A stretch of DNA of 5,601 bases from Bacillota bacterium (GCA_023427705.1 JAEZAL010000233.1:1-5601); one strand, 5' to 3'; shown: positions 1-5,601, numbered from the stretch's first letter. Translations and numbers: made by a program. The notes: generated by a model from the letters alone, not told the origin.

Positions 1-1621
1 ATTCTTTATTGGTGAATATCCAGAAGGTGTAGCAGTTATGCTATTTTATGAAATAGGAGAATTATTCCAATCTTATGCAGTTAATAAATCAAGAAATTCA
101 ATAACTTCTCTTATGAATATTAGAGCAGATTATGCAAATGTAATAAGAAATGGAAATGAAGAAAAGGTAAATCCTGAAACAGTAAATATAGATGAAGTAA
201 TACTTGTAAAACCAGGCGAAAGAGTTCCTTTAGATGGTGTTATTACTGAAGGAAATAGTTTTGTAGATACTTCAGCTCTTACTGGTGAATCAGTACCTAG
301 AGAAGTATCAGCTGGTGAAGAAATATTATCAGGCTTTATTAATAATAATGGAGTTTTAAAAATTAAAGTAACTAAAAACTTTAAGGAATCTACAGTATCA
401 AGAATATTAGAATTAGTTGAAAATGCTTCTAATAAGAAAGCTCCAACTGAAAAGTTTATAACTAGATTTTCAAGATATTATACTCCTATAGTAGTTTTTT
501 CAGCTATAGCTTTAGCAGTAATACCGCCAATAGTATTACAAAATGGAAGTTTTAATGAATGGTTATCTAGAGCATTAATTTTCTTAGTGGTATCTTGTCC
601 ATGTGCTTTAGTTGTATCTATTCCTCTTGGTTTATTTGCAGGAATAGGTGGAGCATCTAGAAAAGGAATACTAGTTAAAGGTGGAAATTATTTAGAAGCA
701 TTAAAAGATGTAAATACTATTGTATTTGATAAGACAGGAACTTTAACTAAGGGAGTATTTAAAGTAACAGAAGTTAATAATTTTAATATAGATAAGAATG
801 AGTTAATTAGAATAGCAGCTATTTCTGAAAGCTTTTCTAATCACCCAATTGCACAATCTATAATTAATGAATATGGAAAAGATGTAGATTCAAAAGAATT
901 ATCAGACTATGAAGAGATTTCTGGACATGGAGTTAAGACTTCATTAGATGGAATGGAAGTTTTAGTTGGTAATTACAAGCTAATGGAAAAGTTCAATATT
1001 AAATATGAAAAAGTAAATGCTATAGGTACTATAGTTCATATAGCAATAAATAGTGAATATAAAGGTAATATAGTAATTGCTGATGAAATAAAAGATGGAG
1101 CTACAGATGCAATAAAGGCATTAAAAGAAATAGGAGTTTCTCAAACAATAATGTTAACTGGTGATAATAAAAGTGTTGCAGAAAAAGTTGCAGGAATAGT
1201 TGGAATAGACAAGATGTATTCAGAATTATTGCCAGGAGATAAAGTAGAAAAAGTAGAAGAAATAATTAGTAATAATAAATCAAAAGGTAAGGTAATATTT
1301 GTAGGTGATGGTATAAATGATGCACCAGTATTGGCAAGAGCAGATATTGGAGTAGCTATGGGAGGCATAGGATCAGATGCAGCTATTGAAGCAGCTGATG
1401 TAGTATTAATGAATGATAATCCAGAAGCCTTAGTTTCAGCAATAAAAGTAGCTAGAAAAACTAATAAGATTTTATGGCAAAATATAATATTTGCAATAGG
1501 AGTTAAAGTCCTAGTAATGATTTTAGGAGCCTTTGGTTTAGCTAATATGTGGGAAGCAGTATTTGCAGATGTAGGAGTAACAGTAATTGCTGTTCTTAAT
1601 TCAACTAGATGTTTAAAATAA
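1..1621 (+). CDS. cadA: Zn/Cd/Pb-type P1B heavy-metal-translocating ATPase, 5'-truncated by the window
   Basis: Membrane pump that uses ATP to export soft divalent metals (Zn, Cd, Pb). The reading frame is open to the left edge (first full codon at base 2, visible start FFIGEYPEGVAV), so the ATG at 38 is internal and the true start is upstream. 539 residues are visible. Compared with roughly 700-residue relatives, any N-terminal metal-binding domain and the first helices are missing. Numbered from base 2: actuator TGES 94-97 (nt 281-292); helices about 159-179 and 187-218, the latter with the metal-site CPC at 199-201 (nt 596-604); phosphorylation motif DKTGT 243-247 (nt 728-742); HP dipeptide 281-282 of the nucleotide-binding domain; TGDN 386-389; hinge GDGINDAP 435-442; C-terminal helices about 490-533. 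The last helix carries FADVGVTVIAVLNSTR, whose Asp523 matches the conserved aspartate of the P1B-2 (ZntA/CadA) group. That excludes the copper subgroup. Zn versus Cd preference cannot be read from sequence. Stop TAA at 1619-1621. No convincing terminator follows directly; the next one is at 1801-1856. Confidence 0.95.
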   Translation, partial: FFIGEYPEGVAVMLFYEIGELFQSYAVNKSRNSITSLMNIRADYANVIRNGNEEKVNPETVNIDEVILVKPGERVPLDGVITEGNSFVDTSALTGESVPREVSAGEEILSGFINNNGVLKIKVTKNFKESTVSRILELVENASNKKAPTEKFITRFSRYYTPIVVFSAIALAVIPPIVLQNGSFNEWLSRALIFLVVSCPCALVVSIPLGLFAGIGGASRKGILVKGGNYLEALKDVNTIVFDKTGTLTKGVFKVTEVNNFNIDKNELIRIAAISESFSNHPIAQSIINEYGKDVDSKELSDYEEISGHGVKTSLDGMEVLVGNYKLMEKFNIKYEKVNAIGTIVHIAINSEYKGNIVIADEIKDGATDAIKALKEIGVSQTIMLTGDNKSVAEKVAGIVGIDKMYSELLPGDKVEKVEEIISNNKSKGKVIFVGDGINDAPVLARADIGVAMGGIGSDAAIEAADVVLMNDNPEALVSAIKVARKTNKILWQNIIFAIGVKVLVMILGAFGLANMWEAVFADVGVTVIAVLNSTRCLK

Positions 1622-1698
1622 AAAATAGTATGAAGTTTCGTAGTGATTTGGAGTAAATGTGACAAAATATGCAAAGTTTCAAAAAGTAAAGTTTTTTA

Positions 1699-1727
1699 TT
1701 GACAAATTTCATCAAATTAAATATAAT
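1699..1727 (+). promoter_or_regulatory. Consensus vegetative (SigA/sigma-70) promoter
   Basis: TTGACA at 1699-1704 and TATAAT at 1722-1727 are both exact consensus hexamers with the ideal 17-base spacer. Transcription would start near 1734. Perfect promoters are uncommon and usually mean high constitutive output. It lies 323 bases before the rex ATG with a strong terminator in between, so most transcripts should end near 1856 and not reach rex. Confidence 0.85.
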
Positions 1728-1733
1728 TATTTG

Positions 1734-1856
1734 AGTTGAGAACATTCAGGCATAAGGGAAGCATACAAAATTATTTTTGGTTTACAAAGTTTAATTTTGT
1801 AAAATTAAGACTTATGTATAACGCATCTGCTACGTTATACATAAGTCTAATTTTTT
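1734..1856 (+). ncRNA. Putative small non-coding RNA or terminated leader, about 120 nt
   Basis: Inferred from the perfect promoter ending at 1727 and the strong intrinsic terminator ending at 1856, with no ribosome-binding site plus ORF between them. The expected RNA has a 5' part rich in purines (GGCATAAGGGAAGCATAC at 1749-1766), a 5-bp hairpin CAAAA/TTTTG (1766-1779), an 8-bp hairpin TTTACAAA/TTTGTAAA (1781-1788 with 1796-1803), and the terminator stem. It does not show the core motifs I know for purine, SAM, lysine, glycine, c-di-GMP, fluoride, PreQ1, ZTP, T-box, Mn or NiCo elements. It could be a trans-acting sRNA, a leader/attenuator for rex, or a transcript from within the 3' UTR of the upstream ATPase. 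The 5' end is a prediction from the -10 box. Confidence 0.5.
1801..1856 (+). terminator. Strong intrinsic terminator upstream of rex
   Basis: GACTTATGTATAACG (1809-1823) pairs perfectly over 15 bp with CGTTATACATAAGTC (1833-1847) across a 9-base loop (1824-1832). One A-T pair and, past a single bulged A, AAAATTA against TAATTTT extend the stem. A run of six T (1851-1856) follows. It would end the short transcript from the 1699 promoter and also any read-through from the metal ATPase, which has no terminator of its own nearer its stop. Confidence 0.9.
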
Positions 1857-1887
1857 GCGATTTTCTTTAATTAAATTAAAAGAATAG

Positions 1888-1916
1888 TTTTTTACCCTAA
1901 AATATAACTATATAAA
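1888..1916 (+). promoter_or_regulatory. Weak candidate rex promoter
   Basis: TATAAA at 1911-1916 is a fair -10 box. The string 17 bases upstream (TTTTTT, 1888-1893) is a poor -35 box. It is favoured only by position: it lies after the strong terminator and just before the Rex-like operator, which suits autoregulation. In sequence this AT-rich, such strings arise often by chance. Confidence 0.25.
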
Positions 1917-1934
1917 AAATTTATTTTAAATAGT

Positions 1935-1952
1935 TTGTTAAAAGCCTAACTT
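1935..1952 (+). promoter_or_regulatory. Partial Rex operator (ROP) in the rex leader
   Basis: TTGTTAA at 1935-1941 is an exact left half of the clostridial Rex consensus TTGTTAANNNNTTAACAA. After four bases the right half reads CTAACTT and matches 4 of 7 positions. Bases 1935-1952 sit about 100 bases before the rex ATG, which would suit weak autorepression. It is much poorer than the site before crt, so it could be chance. Confidence 0.4.
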
Positions 1953-2049
1953 AAAATGTTTTAAATTCTAAACAAAAGTGATAAAATAATAATATATATG
2001 AAAAATCGTGTTTTAAATATAAATAAAAAATAAAAATAGGAGAAGAAGT

Positions 2050-2682
2050 ATGGAGAAGAAAAAGAATATTTCAATGGCAGTAATAAAAAGATTGCCTAAG
2101 TACCATAGATATTTGCAAGAATTATTAAGAAATGATGTAGATAGAATATCCTCAAAAGAATTAGGAGAAAAAATTGGTTTTACTGCATCTCAAATCAGAC
2201 AAGACTTAAATTGCTTCGGTGACTTTGGGCAACAAGGATATGGATATAATGTTAAAGACCTTTATAATCAAATTAGTCTTATTTTAGGATTAAATAGAGA
2301 GTATAATGCGGTTATTATTGGAGCAGGTAACATAGGTCAAGCAATTGCAAACTATAGTAGATTTTCACAAACAGGTTTAAATATCTCAGCTATATTTGAT
2401 GCAAATCCTAAATTAATAGGAATGAGAATAAGAGATATAGAAATTCAAGATATAGATGTGTTGAAAAATTATTTGATAGAGAATTTAATAGATATTGGAA
2501 TTATATGTGTACCTAGAATAAATGCACAAAAAGTTTGTGATATTTTAGTCGAAAATGGAGTAACAGGAGTATGGAATTTTGCACCTGTTGATTTATCAGT
2601 ACCAGAGGAAGTAACAGTAGAAAATGTACACTTATCTGAAAGTTTACTAACATTAATATATTTATTAAATGATAAAGAATAA
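2050..2682 (+). CDS. rex: Redox-sensing transcriptional repressor Rex
   Basis: Cytoplasmic dimeric repressor that binds operators when NADH/NAD+ is low and releases them when NADH binds. The 210 residues match the usual family length. Residues about 1-80 form the N-terminal winged helix (IKRLPKYHRYL at 12-22; the recognition and wing region runs from SQIRQDL near 48 to GYGYNV at 63-68). A Rossmann domain follows, with the dinucleotide loop GAGNIG at 91-96 and FDANP at 116-120, where the acidic residue after the second strand favours NAD(H). The C-terminal part has the family hallmark WNFAPV (175-180) and then the swapped helix LSESLLTLIYLL used in dimerisation. The start at 2050 is set by AGGAGA at 2038-2043 with a 6-base gap and by alignment of the N-terminus with other Rex proteins. 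The gene lies directly before crt, as in other solvent- and butyrate-forming clostridia, and a Rex operator precedes crt. It has its own terminator, so it is probably transcribed separately from crt. Confidence 0.97.
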   Translation: MEKKKNISMAVIKRLPKYHRYLQELLRNDVDRISSKELGEKIGFTASQIRQDLNCFGDFGQQGYGYNVKDLYNQISLILGLNREYNAVIIGAGNIGQAIANYSRFSQTGLNISAIFDANPKLIGMRIRDIEIQDIDVLKNYLIENLIDIGIICVPRINAQKVCDILVENGVTGVWNFAPVDLSVPEEVTVENVHLSESLLTLIYLLNDKE

Positions 2683-2699
2683 TGTAAGGGATTACATTA
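2680..2699. repeat. 8-bp inverted repeat with a GGGA loop over the rex stop codon
   Basis: TAATGTAA (2680-2687) and TTACATTA (2692-2699) are perfect inverted arms around GGGA, a GNRA-type tetraloop in RNA. The left arm begins with the rex stop codon TAA. No T-tract follows, so it is not an intrinsic terminator; the terminator lies further on at 2756-2787. It may stabilise the rex 3' end, mark a processing site, or be a palindromic protein-binding site about 70 bases upstream of the predicted crt start point. Confidence 0.6.
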
Positions 2700-2726
2700 G
2701 TAATTGGCTTAATTTTCAAATAGTTG

Positions 2727-2755
2727 TTGAAAAAGAAAATTTTACAGTTTATAAT
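2727..2755 (+). promoter_or_regulatory. Near-consensus promoter for the crt-bcd-etf operon
   Basis: TTGAAA (2727-2732, 5 of 6) and TATAAT (2750-2755, 6 of 6) with a 17-base spacer make a strong SigA-type promoter. Transcription would begin near 2762, about 120 bases before the crt ATG. The -10 box abuts the rex terminator stem, so the start point falls inside its left arm. The Rex operator at 2795-2812 would then lie about +34 to +51, downstream of the start. The only alternatives closer to crt (TATAAC within the operator, TATTAT near 2833) lack a recognisable -35 box. Confidence 0.7.
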
Positions 2756-2787
2756 AATAATTGGAGCTTATGCTTCAATTATTTTTT
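2756..2787 (+). terminator. Intrinsic terminator of rex
   Basis: AATAATTGGAGC (2756-2767) pairs with GCTTCAATTATT (2772-2783) over 12 bp, including one G-U pair, across the loop TTAT. A run of six T follows (2782-2787). It lies 74 bases after the rex stop and should separate rex from crt transcription. The T run is followed at once by six G (2788-2793). Confidence 0.85.
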
Positions 2788-2794
2788 GGGGGGA

Positions 2795-2812
2795 TTGTTA
2801 ATCTTATAACAA
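2795..2812 (+). promoter_or_regulatory. Rex operator (ROP) controlling crt
   Basis: TTGTTAATCTTATAACAA matches the clostridial Rex consensus TTGTTAANNNNTTAACAA at 13 of 14 fixed positions; the single change is A for T at the start of the right half. The outer 6 bp of each half are perfectly symmetric. It lies 70 bases before the crt ATG and downstream of the rex terminator. Family knowledge: Rex represses the crt operon in related clostridia. Binding here is inferred. Confidence 0.88.
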
Positions 2813-2882
2813 TTATTTCGAAAAGAGATGTATATTATAAGATGTTAACTAATATATTTATGGTTAAAAGGAGGACTTTTAA

Positions 2883-3665
2883 ATGGAATTAAAAAACATA
2901 GTTCTTGAAAAAGAAGAGCATTTAGCAATTGTGACTATTAATAGACCAAAAGCTTTAAATGCATTAAATTCTGAAACATTAAAAGATTTAGACATAGTAT
3001 TAGAAGATTTGGAAAAAGATAGTAACATATATTGTGTTATTTTAACAGGTTCTGGTGAAAAGGCATTTGTTGCTGGTGCTGACATTTCAGAAATGAAAGA
3101 TTTATCAGAAGAAGAAGGTAAAAACTTTGGTCTTTTAGGAAATAGAGTTTTCAGAAGATTAGAAAAGTTAGACAAGCCTGTTATAGCTGCAATATCTGGA
3201 TTTGCTCTTGGTGGTGGATGTGAATTAGCTATGGCTTGTGATATTAGAATAGCTTCAGAAAAGGCTAGATTTGCACAACCAGAAGCTGGACTTGGAATAA
3301 CACCTGGATTTGGTGGAACACAAAGATTACCTAGATTAGTTGGCGAAGGAAAAGCAAAAGAACTTATTTATACATGTGCAATGGTAAAGGCTGATGAAGC
3401 TTTAAGAATTGGATTAGTAAATAAAGTTGTACCTCTTGAAAACTTAATGGAGGAAGCTAAAGCTATGGCAAATGCTATTATGGCTAGTGCACCTATAGCA
3501 GTTAAGTTATGTAAGGATGCTATAAATAGAGGTATGCAAGTAGATATTGATGAAGCAATTGAAATTGAAGCAGAGGATTTTGGAAAGTGTTTTGCAACTG
3601 AAGATCAAAAAGAAGGTATGACAGCTTTTATTGAAAAGAGAGCTAAAAATTTTTCTAATAAATAG
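2883..3665 (+). CDS. crt: Crotonase / short-chain enoyl-CoA hydratase (3-hydroxybutyryl-CoA dehydratase)
   Basis: Cytoplasmic enzyme that removes water from (S)-3-hydroxybutyryl-CoA to give crotonyl-CoA in butyrate formation. The 260 residues match the usual length. It is a single crotonase-fold domain. The first oxyanion-hole segment is AGAD (64-67); the second lies in GFALGGGCELAMACD (106-120), with Gly111 as the likely backbone donor. Glu114, and Glu134 in AQPEAGLGITPGFGGTQRL (131-149), correspond to the two catalytic glutamates of rat mitochondrial hydratase (144 and 164), with the same 20-residue spacing. Both are present, so the enzyme should be active. Start at 2883 is fixed by AAGGAGG at 2868-2874, 8 bases upstream. 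It is the first gene of the operon, 86 bases before bcd, with a Rex operator in its leader. A broad fatty-acid hydratase could look alike, but the neighbours bcd and etfB settle the butyrate role. Confidence 0.97.
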   Translation: MELKNIVLEKEEHLAIVTINRPKALNALNSETLKDLDIVLEDLEKDSNIYCVILTGSGEKAFVAGADISEMKDLSEEEGKNFGLLGNRVFRRLEKLDKPVIAAISGFALGGGCELAMACDIRIASEKARFAQPEAGLGITPGFGGTQRLPRLVGEGKAKELIYTCAMVKADEALRIGLVNKVVPLENLMEEAKAMANAIMASAPIAVKLCKDAINRGMQVDIDEAIEIEAEDFGKCFATEDQKEGMTAFIEKRAKNFSNK

Positions 3666-3751
3666 TCAGAATAAAGGGAATATATAAAAAAGTTTAAATG
3701 TTATTATAACTTATTTAGGAAAAAGGGTACAATATCAAGGAGGTATAATCA

Positions 3752-4891
3752 ATGAATTTTCAATTGACTAGAGAGCAAGAATTAGTAAAACAAATGGTTA
3801 GAGAATTCGCTATAAATGAAGTGAAACCAATAGCTGCTGAAATTGATGAGACAGAAAGATTTCCAATGGAAAATGTTCAAAAAATGGCTAAAATCGGAAT
3901 GATGGGAATACCATTTTCAAAAGAATATGGTGGAGCTGGTGGCGATACTCTTTCATATATAATCGCAGTAGAAGAGTTATCAAAAGTATGTGCTACAACT
4001 GGTGTTATAGTTTCAGCTCATACATCACTATGCGCATCTTTAATAGATCAATTTGGAACTAAAGATCAAAAAGATAGATACTTAAGAGATTTAGCAACTG
4101 GCAAAAAAATAGGTGCTTTTGGATTAACAGAACCAGGTGCAGGTACTGATGCAGCAGGACAACAAACTGTTGCGGTTCTTGAAGGTGATAACTATATATT
4201 AAATGGAACAAAGATATTCATCACTAATGGTGGAGTAGCTGATACATTTATTATATTTGCTATGACTGATAAGAGCAAAGGAACAAAAGGTATATCTGCA
4301 TTTATTGTTGAAAAGGATTTTGAAGGCTTCTCAATTGGAAAGAAAGAAGACAAACTTGGTATTAGAGGATCTTCAACTACAGAGTTAGTAATGAGCAATT
4401 GCATAGTTCCTAAAGAAAATTTAATAGGACAAGAAGGCAAGGGTTTTGGTATAGCAATGAAAACTTTAGATGGAGGAAGAATTGGTATAGCAGCGCAAGC
4501 TTTAGGAATAGCTGAAGGAGCTTTTGAAGAAGCAGTTCATTATATGAAGGAAAGAAAGCAATTCAATAGACCATTAGCAGCATTCCAAGGATTACAATGG
4601 ATGATAGCTGAAATGGATACTAAAATTGAAGCAGCTAGACATTTAGTATATAAGGCAGCGTGGTTAAAAGAAAATAAACTTCCATATTCAGTAGAAGCAG
4701 CAAGAGCAAAGCTTTTTGCAGCAGAAGTAGCTATGGATGTTACCACTAAGGCTGTTCAAATCTTTGGAGGATATGGATATACTAAGGAATATCCTGTGGA
4801 AAGAATGATGAGAGATGCTAAAATAACTGAAATATATGAAGGAACTTCAGAAGTTCAAAAGATGGTTATTTCAGGGAATGCTTTAAGATAA
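3752..4891 (+). CDS. bcd: Butyryl-CoA dehydrogenase (short-chain acyl-CoA dehydrogenase)
   Basis: FAD enzyme that, with EtfAB, reduces crotonyl-CoA to butyryl-CoA. In clostridia this Bcd-Etf complex bifurcates NADH electrons between crotonyl-CoA and ferredoxin. The 379 residues match the family. An N-terminal helical domain (about 1-115) is followed by the beta domain with FAD/substrate motif GAFGLTEPGAGTDA (121-134) and FITNGG (156-161). The C-terminal helical domain carries RKQFNRPL (268-275), QIFGGYGYTKEYPVERMMRD (336-355) and the catalytic base Glu363 within IYEGTSEVQ, equivalent to the Glu of short-chain dehydrogenases. Start at 3752 is fixed by AAGGAGGT at 3737-3744, 7 bases upstream. 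The 86-base gap after crt has no convincing promoter or terminator, so the two genes are probably co-transcribed. etfB follows after only 15 bases. Confidence 0.97.
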   Translation: MNFQLTREQELVKQMVREFAINEVKPIAAEIDETERFPMENVQKMAKIGMMGIPFSKEYGGAGGDTLSYIIAVEELSKVCATTGVIVSAHTSLCASLIDQFGTKDQKDRYLRDLATGKKIGAFGLTEPGAGTDAAGQQTVAVLEGDNYILNGTKIFITNGGVADTFIIFAMTDKSKGTKGISAFIVEKDFEGFSIGKKEDKLGIRGSSTTELVMSNCIVPKENLIGQEGKGFGIAMKTLDGGRIGIAAQALGIAEGAFEEAVHYMKERKQFNRPLAAFQGLQWMIAEMDTKIEAARHLVYKAAWLKENKLPYSVEAARAKLFAAEVAMDVTTKAVQIFGGYGYTKEYPVERMMRDAKITEIYEGTSEVQKMVISGNALR

Positions 4892-4906
4892 GGGGAGGAT
4901 TTATAA

Positions 4907-5601
4907 ATGAATATAGTAGTTTGTTTAAAACAAGTTCCAGATACAACAGCTGTAAAAATTGATCCGAAAACAGGAACGCTTATTAGAGATGGTGTACCAT
5001 CAATAATAAATCCAGAAGACAAGAACGCATTAGAAGCTGCATTAACTTTAAAGGATAATGTTGGAGGAAAAGTAACAGTAATAAGTATGGGACCTCCTCA
5101 AGCACAAAATGCTCTAAGAGAAGCATTATGTATGGGTGCCGATGAAGCTATTCTTATAACTGATAGAGCCTTTGCAGGAGCTGATACTTTAGCAACATCT
5201 AAAGCATTAGCTGGAGTATTAAGAAAATTAGAATTTGATATAGTATTTGCTGGTAGACAAGCTATTGATGGAGATACAGCACAAGTTGGACCAGAAATAG
5301 CTGAACATTTAGATATACCTCAAGTAACATATGTTCAAGATGTAAAAGTAGAAGAAGATGGATTATTAATAAATAGAGCTTTAGAAGATGGATATGAATT
5401 AATTAAAGTTCAAGCACCAGTTCTTTTAACAGCTATTAAAGAATTAAATGAACCAAGATATATGAATATTGGATATATATTTGATACAGCTAATAAAGAA
5501 ATTCAAATATGGTCAGCAGATAATGTTGACGTAAATAAAGAAGAGTTAGGACTTAAAGGTTCACCTACTAAAGTTAAGAAAACTATGACTAAGGAAACTA
5601 A
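4907..5601 (+). CDS. etfB: Electron transfer flavoprotein beta subunit, 3'-truncated by the window
   Basis: Small subunit of the Etf that passes NADH electrons to Bcd and, by bifurcation, to ferredoxin. The frame is open from ATG 4907 to the right edge: 231 complete codons of about 260 in full-length relatives. It begins MNIVVCLKQVPDTTAVKIDP, typical of anaerobe EtfB; NPEDKNALEAAL (35-46) and ISMGPPQAQNALREAL (59-74) are core Etf-fold segments. AGRQAIDGDTAQVGP (115-129) is the segment associated with the extra FAD in bifurcating Etf proteins and supports that type over the simple mitochondrial type. Start is fixed by GGGGAGG at 4892-4898, 8 bases upstream, and only 15 bases separate it from bcd, so translation may be coupled. 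The C-terminal tail and the expected partner etfA lie outside the window. Confidence 0.95.
   Translation, partial: MNIVVCLKQVPDTTAVKIDPKTGTLIRDGVPSIINPEDKNALEAALTLKDNVGGKVTVISMGPPQAQNALREALCMGADEAILITDRAFAGADTLATSKALAGVLRKLEFDIVFAGRQAIDGDTAQVGPEIAEHLDIPQVTYVQDVKVEEDGLLINRALEDGYELIKVQAPVLLTAIKELNEPRYMNIGYIFDTANKEIQIWSADNVDVNKEELGLKGSPTKVKKTMTKET

Larger units (their letters stand above)
1622..2049. other. 428-bp intergenic region between the metal ATPase and rex
   Basis: I see no supportable protein gene on either strand here. In order it holds: 1622-1698, AT-rich sequence without a clear terminator; 1699-1727, a consensus promoter; 1734-1856, a putative short transcript ending in a strong hairpin and T-tract; 1857-1930, A/T-rich sequence with only weak -10-like strings; 1935-1952, a partial Rex operator; then the rex leader, with AGGAGA at 2038-2043 six bases before the rex ATG. 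Confidence 0.8.

Noticed and set aside
38..40. ATG at 38 as the start of the ATPase
   Set aside because: The frame is open and matches CadA-family sequence upstream to base 2, and the ATG sits inside a transmembrane segment. The gene is truncated by the window, not short.
1141..1674. 177-codon open frame on the - strand across the end of the metal ATPase
   Set aside because: It lies antisense to a conserved P-type ATPase domain with all motifs intact. Its composition (Ser/Thr/Ile/Ala-rich) is what the reverse of A/G-rich codons gives, and no family resemblance or ribosome-binding site is seen.
1734..1800. Known metal or nucleotide riboswitch in the short transcript
   Set aside because: I looked for the cores of NiCo, Mn (yybP-ykoY), fluoride, PreQ1, purine, c-di-GMP and T-box elements and saw none. 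An Infernal search would be decisive.
1814..1870. 18-codon ORF starting within the terminator stem
   Set aside because: No ribosome-binding site, its start is buried in a 15-bp hairpin, and it runs past the terminator.
2843..2866. TGTTAAC and GGTTAA strings as extra Rex half-sites before crt
   Set aside because: They lack a properly spaced partner half, and such strings are common by chance in this base composition.
2770..2892. 40-codon ORF from the terminator loop into the start of crt (begins MLQLFFGGIVNLITIISKRD)
   Set aside because: GGAG is only 3 bases from its ATG, it starts inside the rex terminator about 8 bases after the predicted crt start point, and it spans the Rex operator. It is probably a chance frame, though a leader peptide cannot be fully excluded.
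3700..3710. Small palindrome GTTAT-T-ATAAC in the 86-base crt-bcd gap as a second Rex site, promoter or terminator
   Set aside because: Half spacing does not fit the Rex consensus, no -35 box lies at the right distance, the stem is only 5 bp, and no T-tract follows.

Overview
The window is very AT-rich. Its codons favour A/T in the third position, its ribosome-binding sites are strong AGGAGG types, and it carries the order rex-crt-bcd-etfB. Together these point to a butyrate-forming Clostridium sensu stricto (cluster I) chromosome. I cannot name the species from sequence alone. All genes read left to right on the + strand.

Layout. (1) Bases 1-1621 hold the 3' three-quarters of a CadA/ZntA-type P1B heavy-metal ATPase; its N-terminus lies outside the window. 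(2) Bases 1622-2049 are a 428-bp gap without a protein gene. It contains a textbook sigma-70/SigA promoter (TTGACA-17-TATAAT). About 75 bases after the expected start there is a very strong intrinsic terminator, so the pair looks like a free-standing small-RNA unit of about 120 nt or a leader that terminates before rex. A partial Rex operator lies closer to rex. (3) Bases 2050-2682 encode Rex, the NADH/NAD+-sensing repressor. (4) Bases 2683-2882 are a dense control region: a hairpin over the rex stop codon, a near-consensus promoter, the rex terminator and a near-perfect Rex operator, all before crt. (5) From 2883 to the right edge run crt, bcd and the start of etfB, the first genes of the butyryl-CoA synthesis (bcs) operon. 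etfA and hbd would be expected just beyond the edge by comparison with other clostridia.

How it works together. Crt dehydrates 3-hydroxybutyryl-CoA to crotonyl-CoA. Bcd, with the electron-bifurcating Etf, reduces crotonyl-CoA to butyryl-CoA with NADH while also reducing ferredoxin. This route re-oxidises NADH, and Rex reads the NADH/NAD+ ratio and is expected to hold the operon off when NADH is low. The operator sequence before crt supports that circuit directly.

The protein genes are ordinary and intact apart from the two cut by the window edges. The parts worth a second look are non-coding: the orphan promoter-terminator unit at 1699-1856, and the overlapping arrangement of promoter, terminator and Rex operator at 2727-2812.
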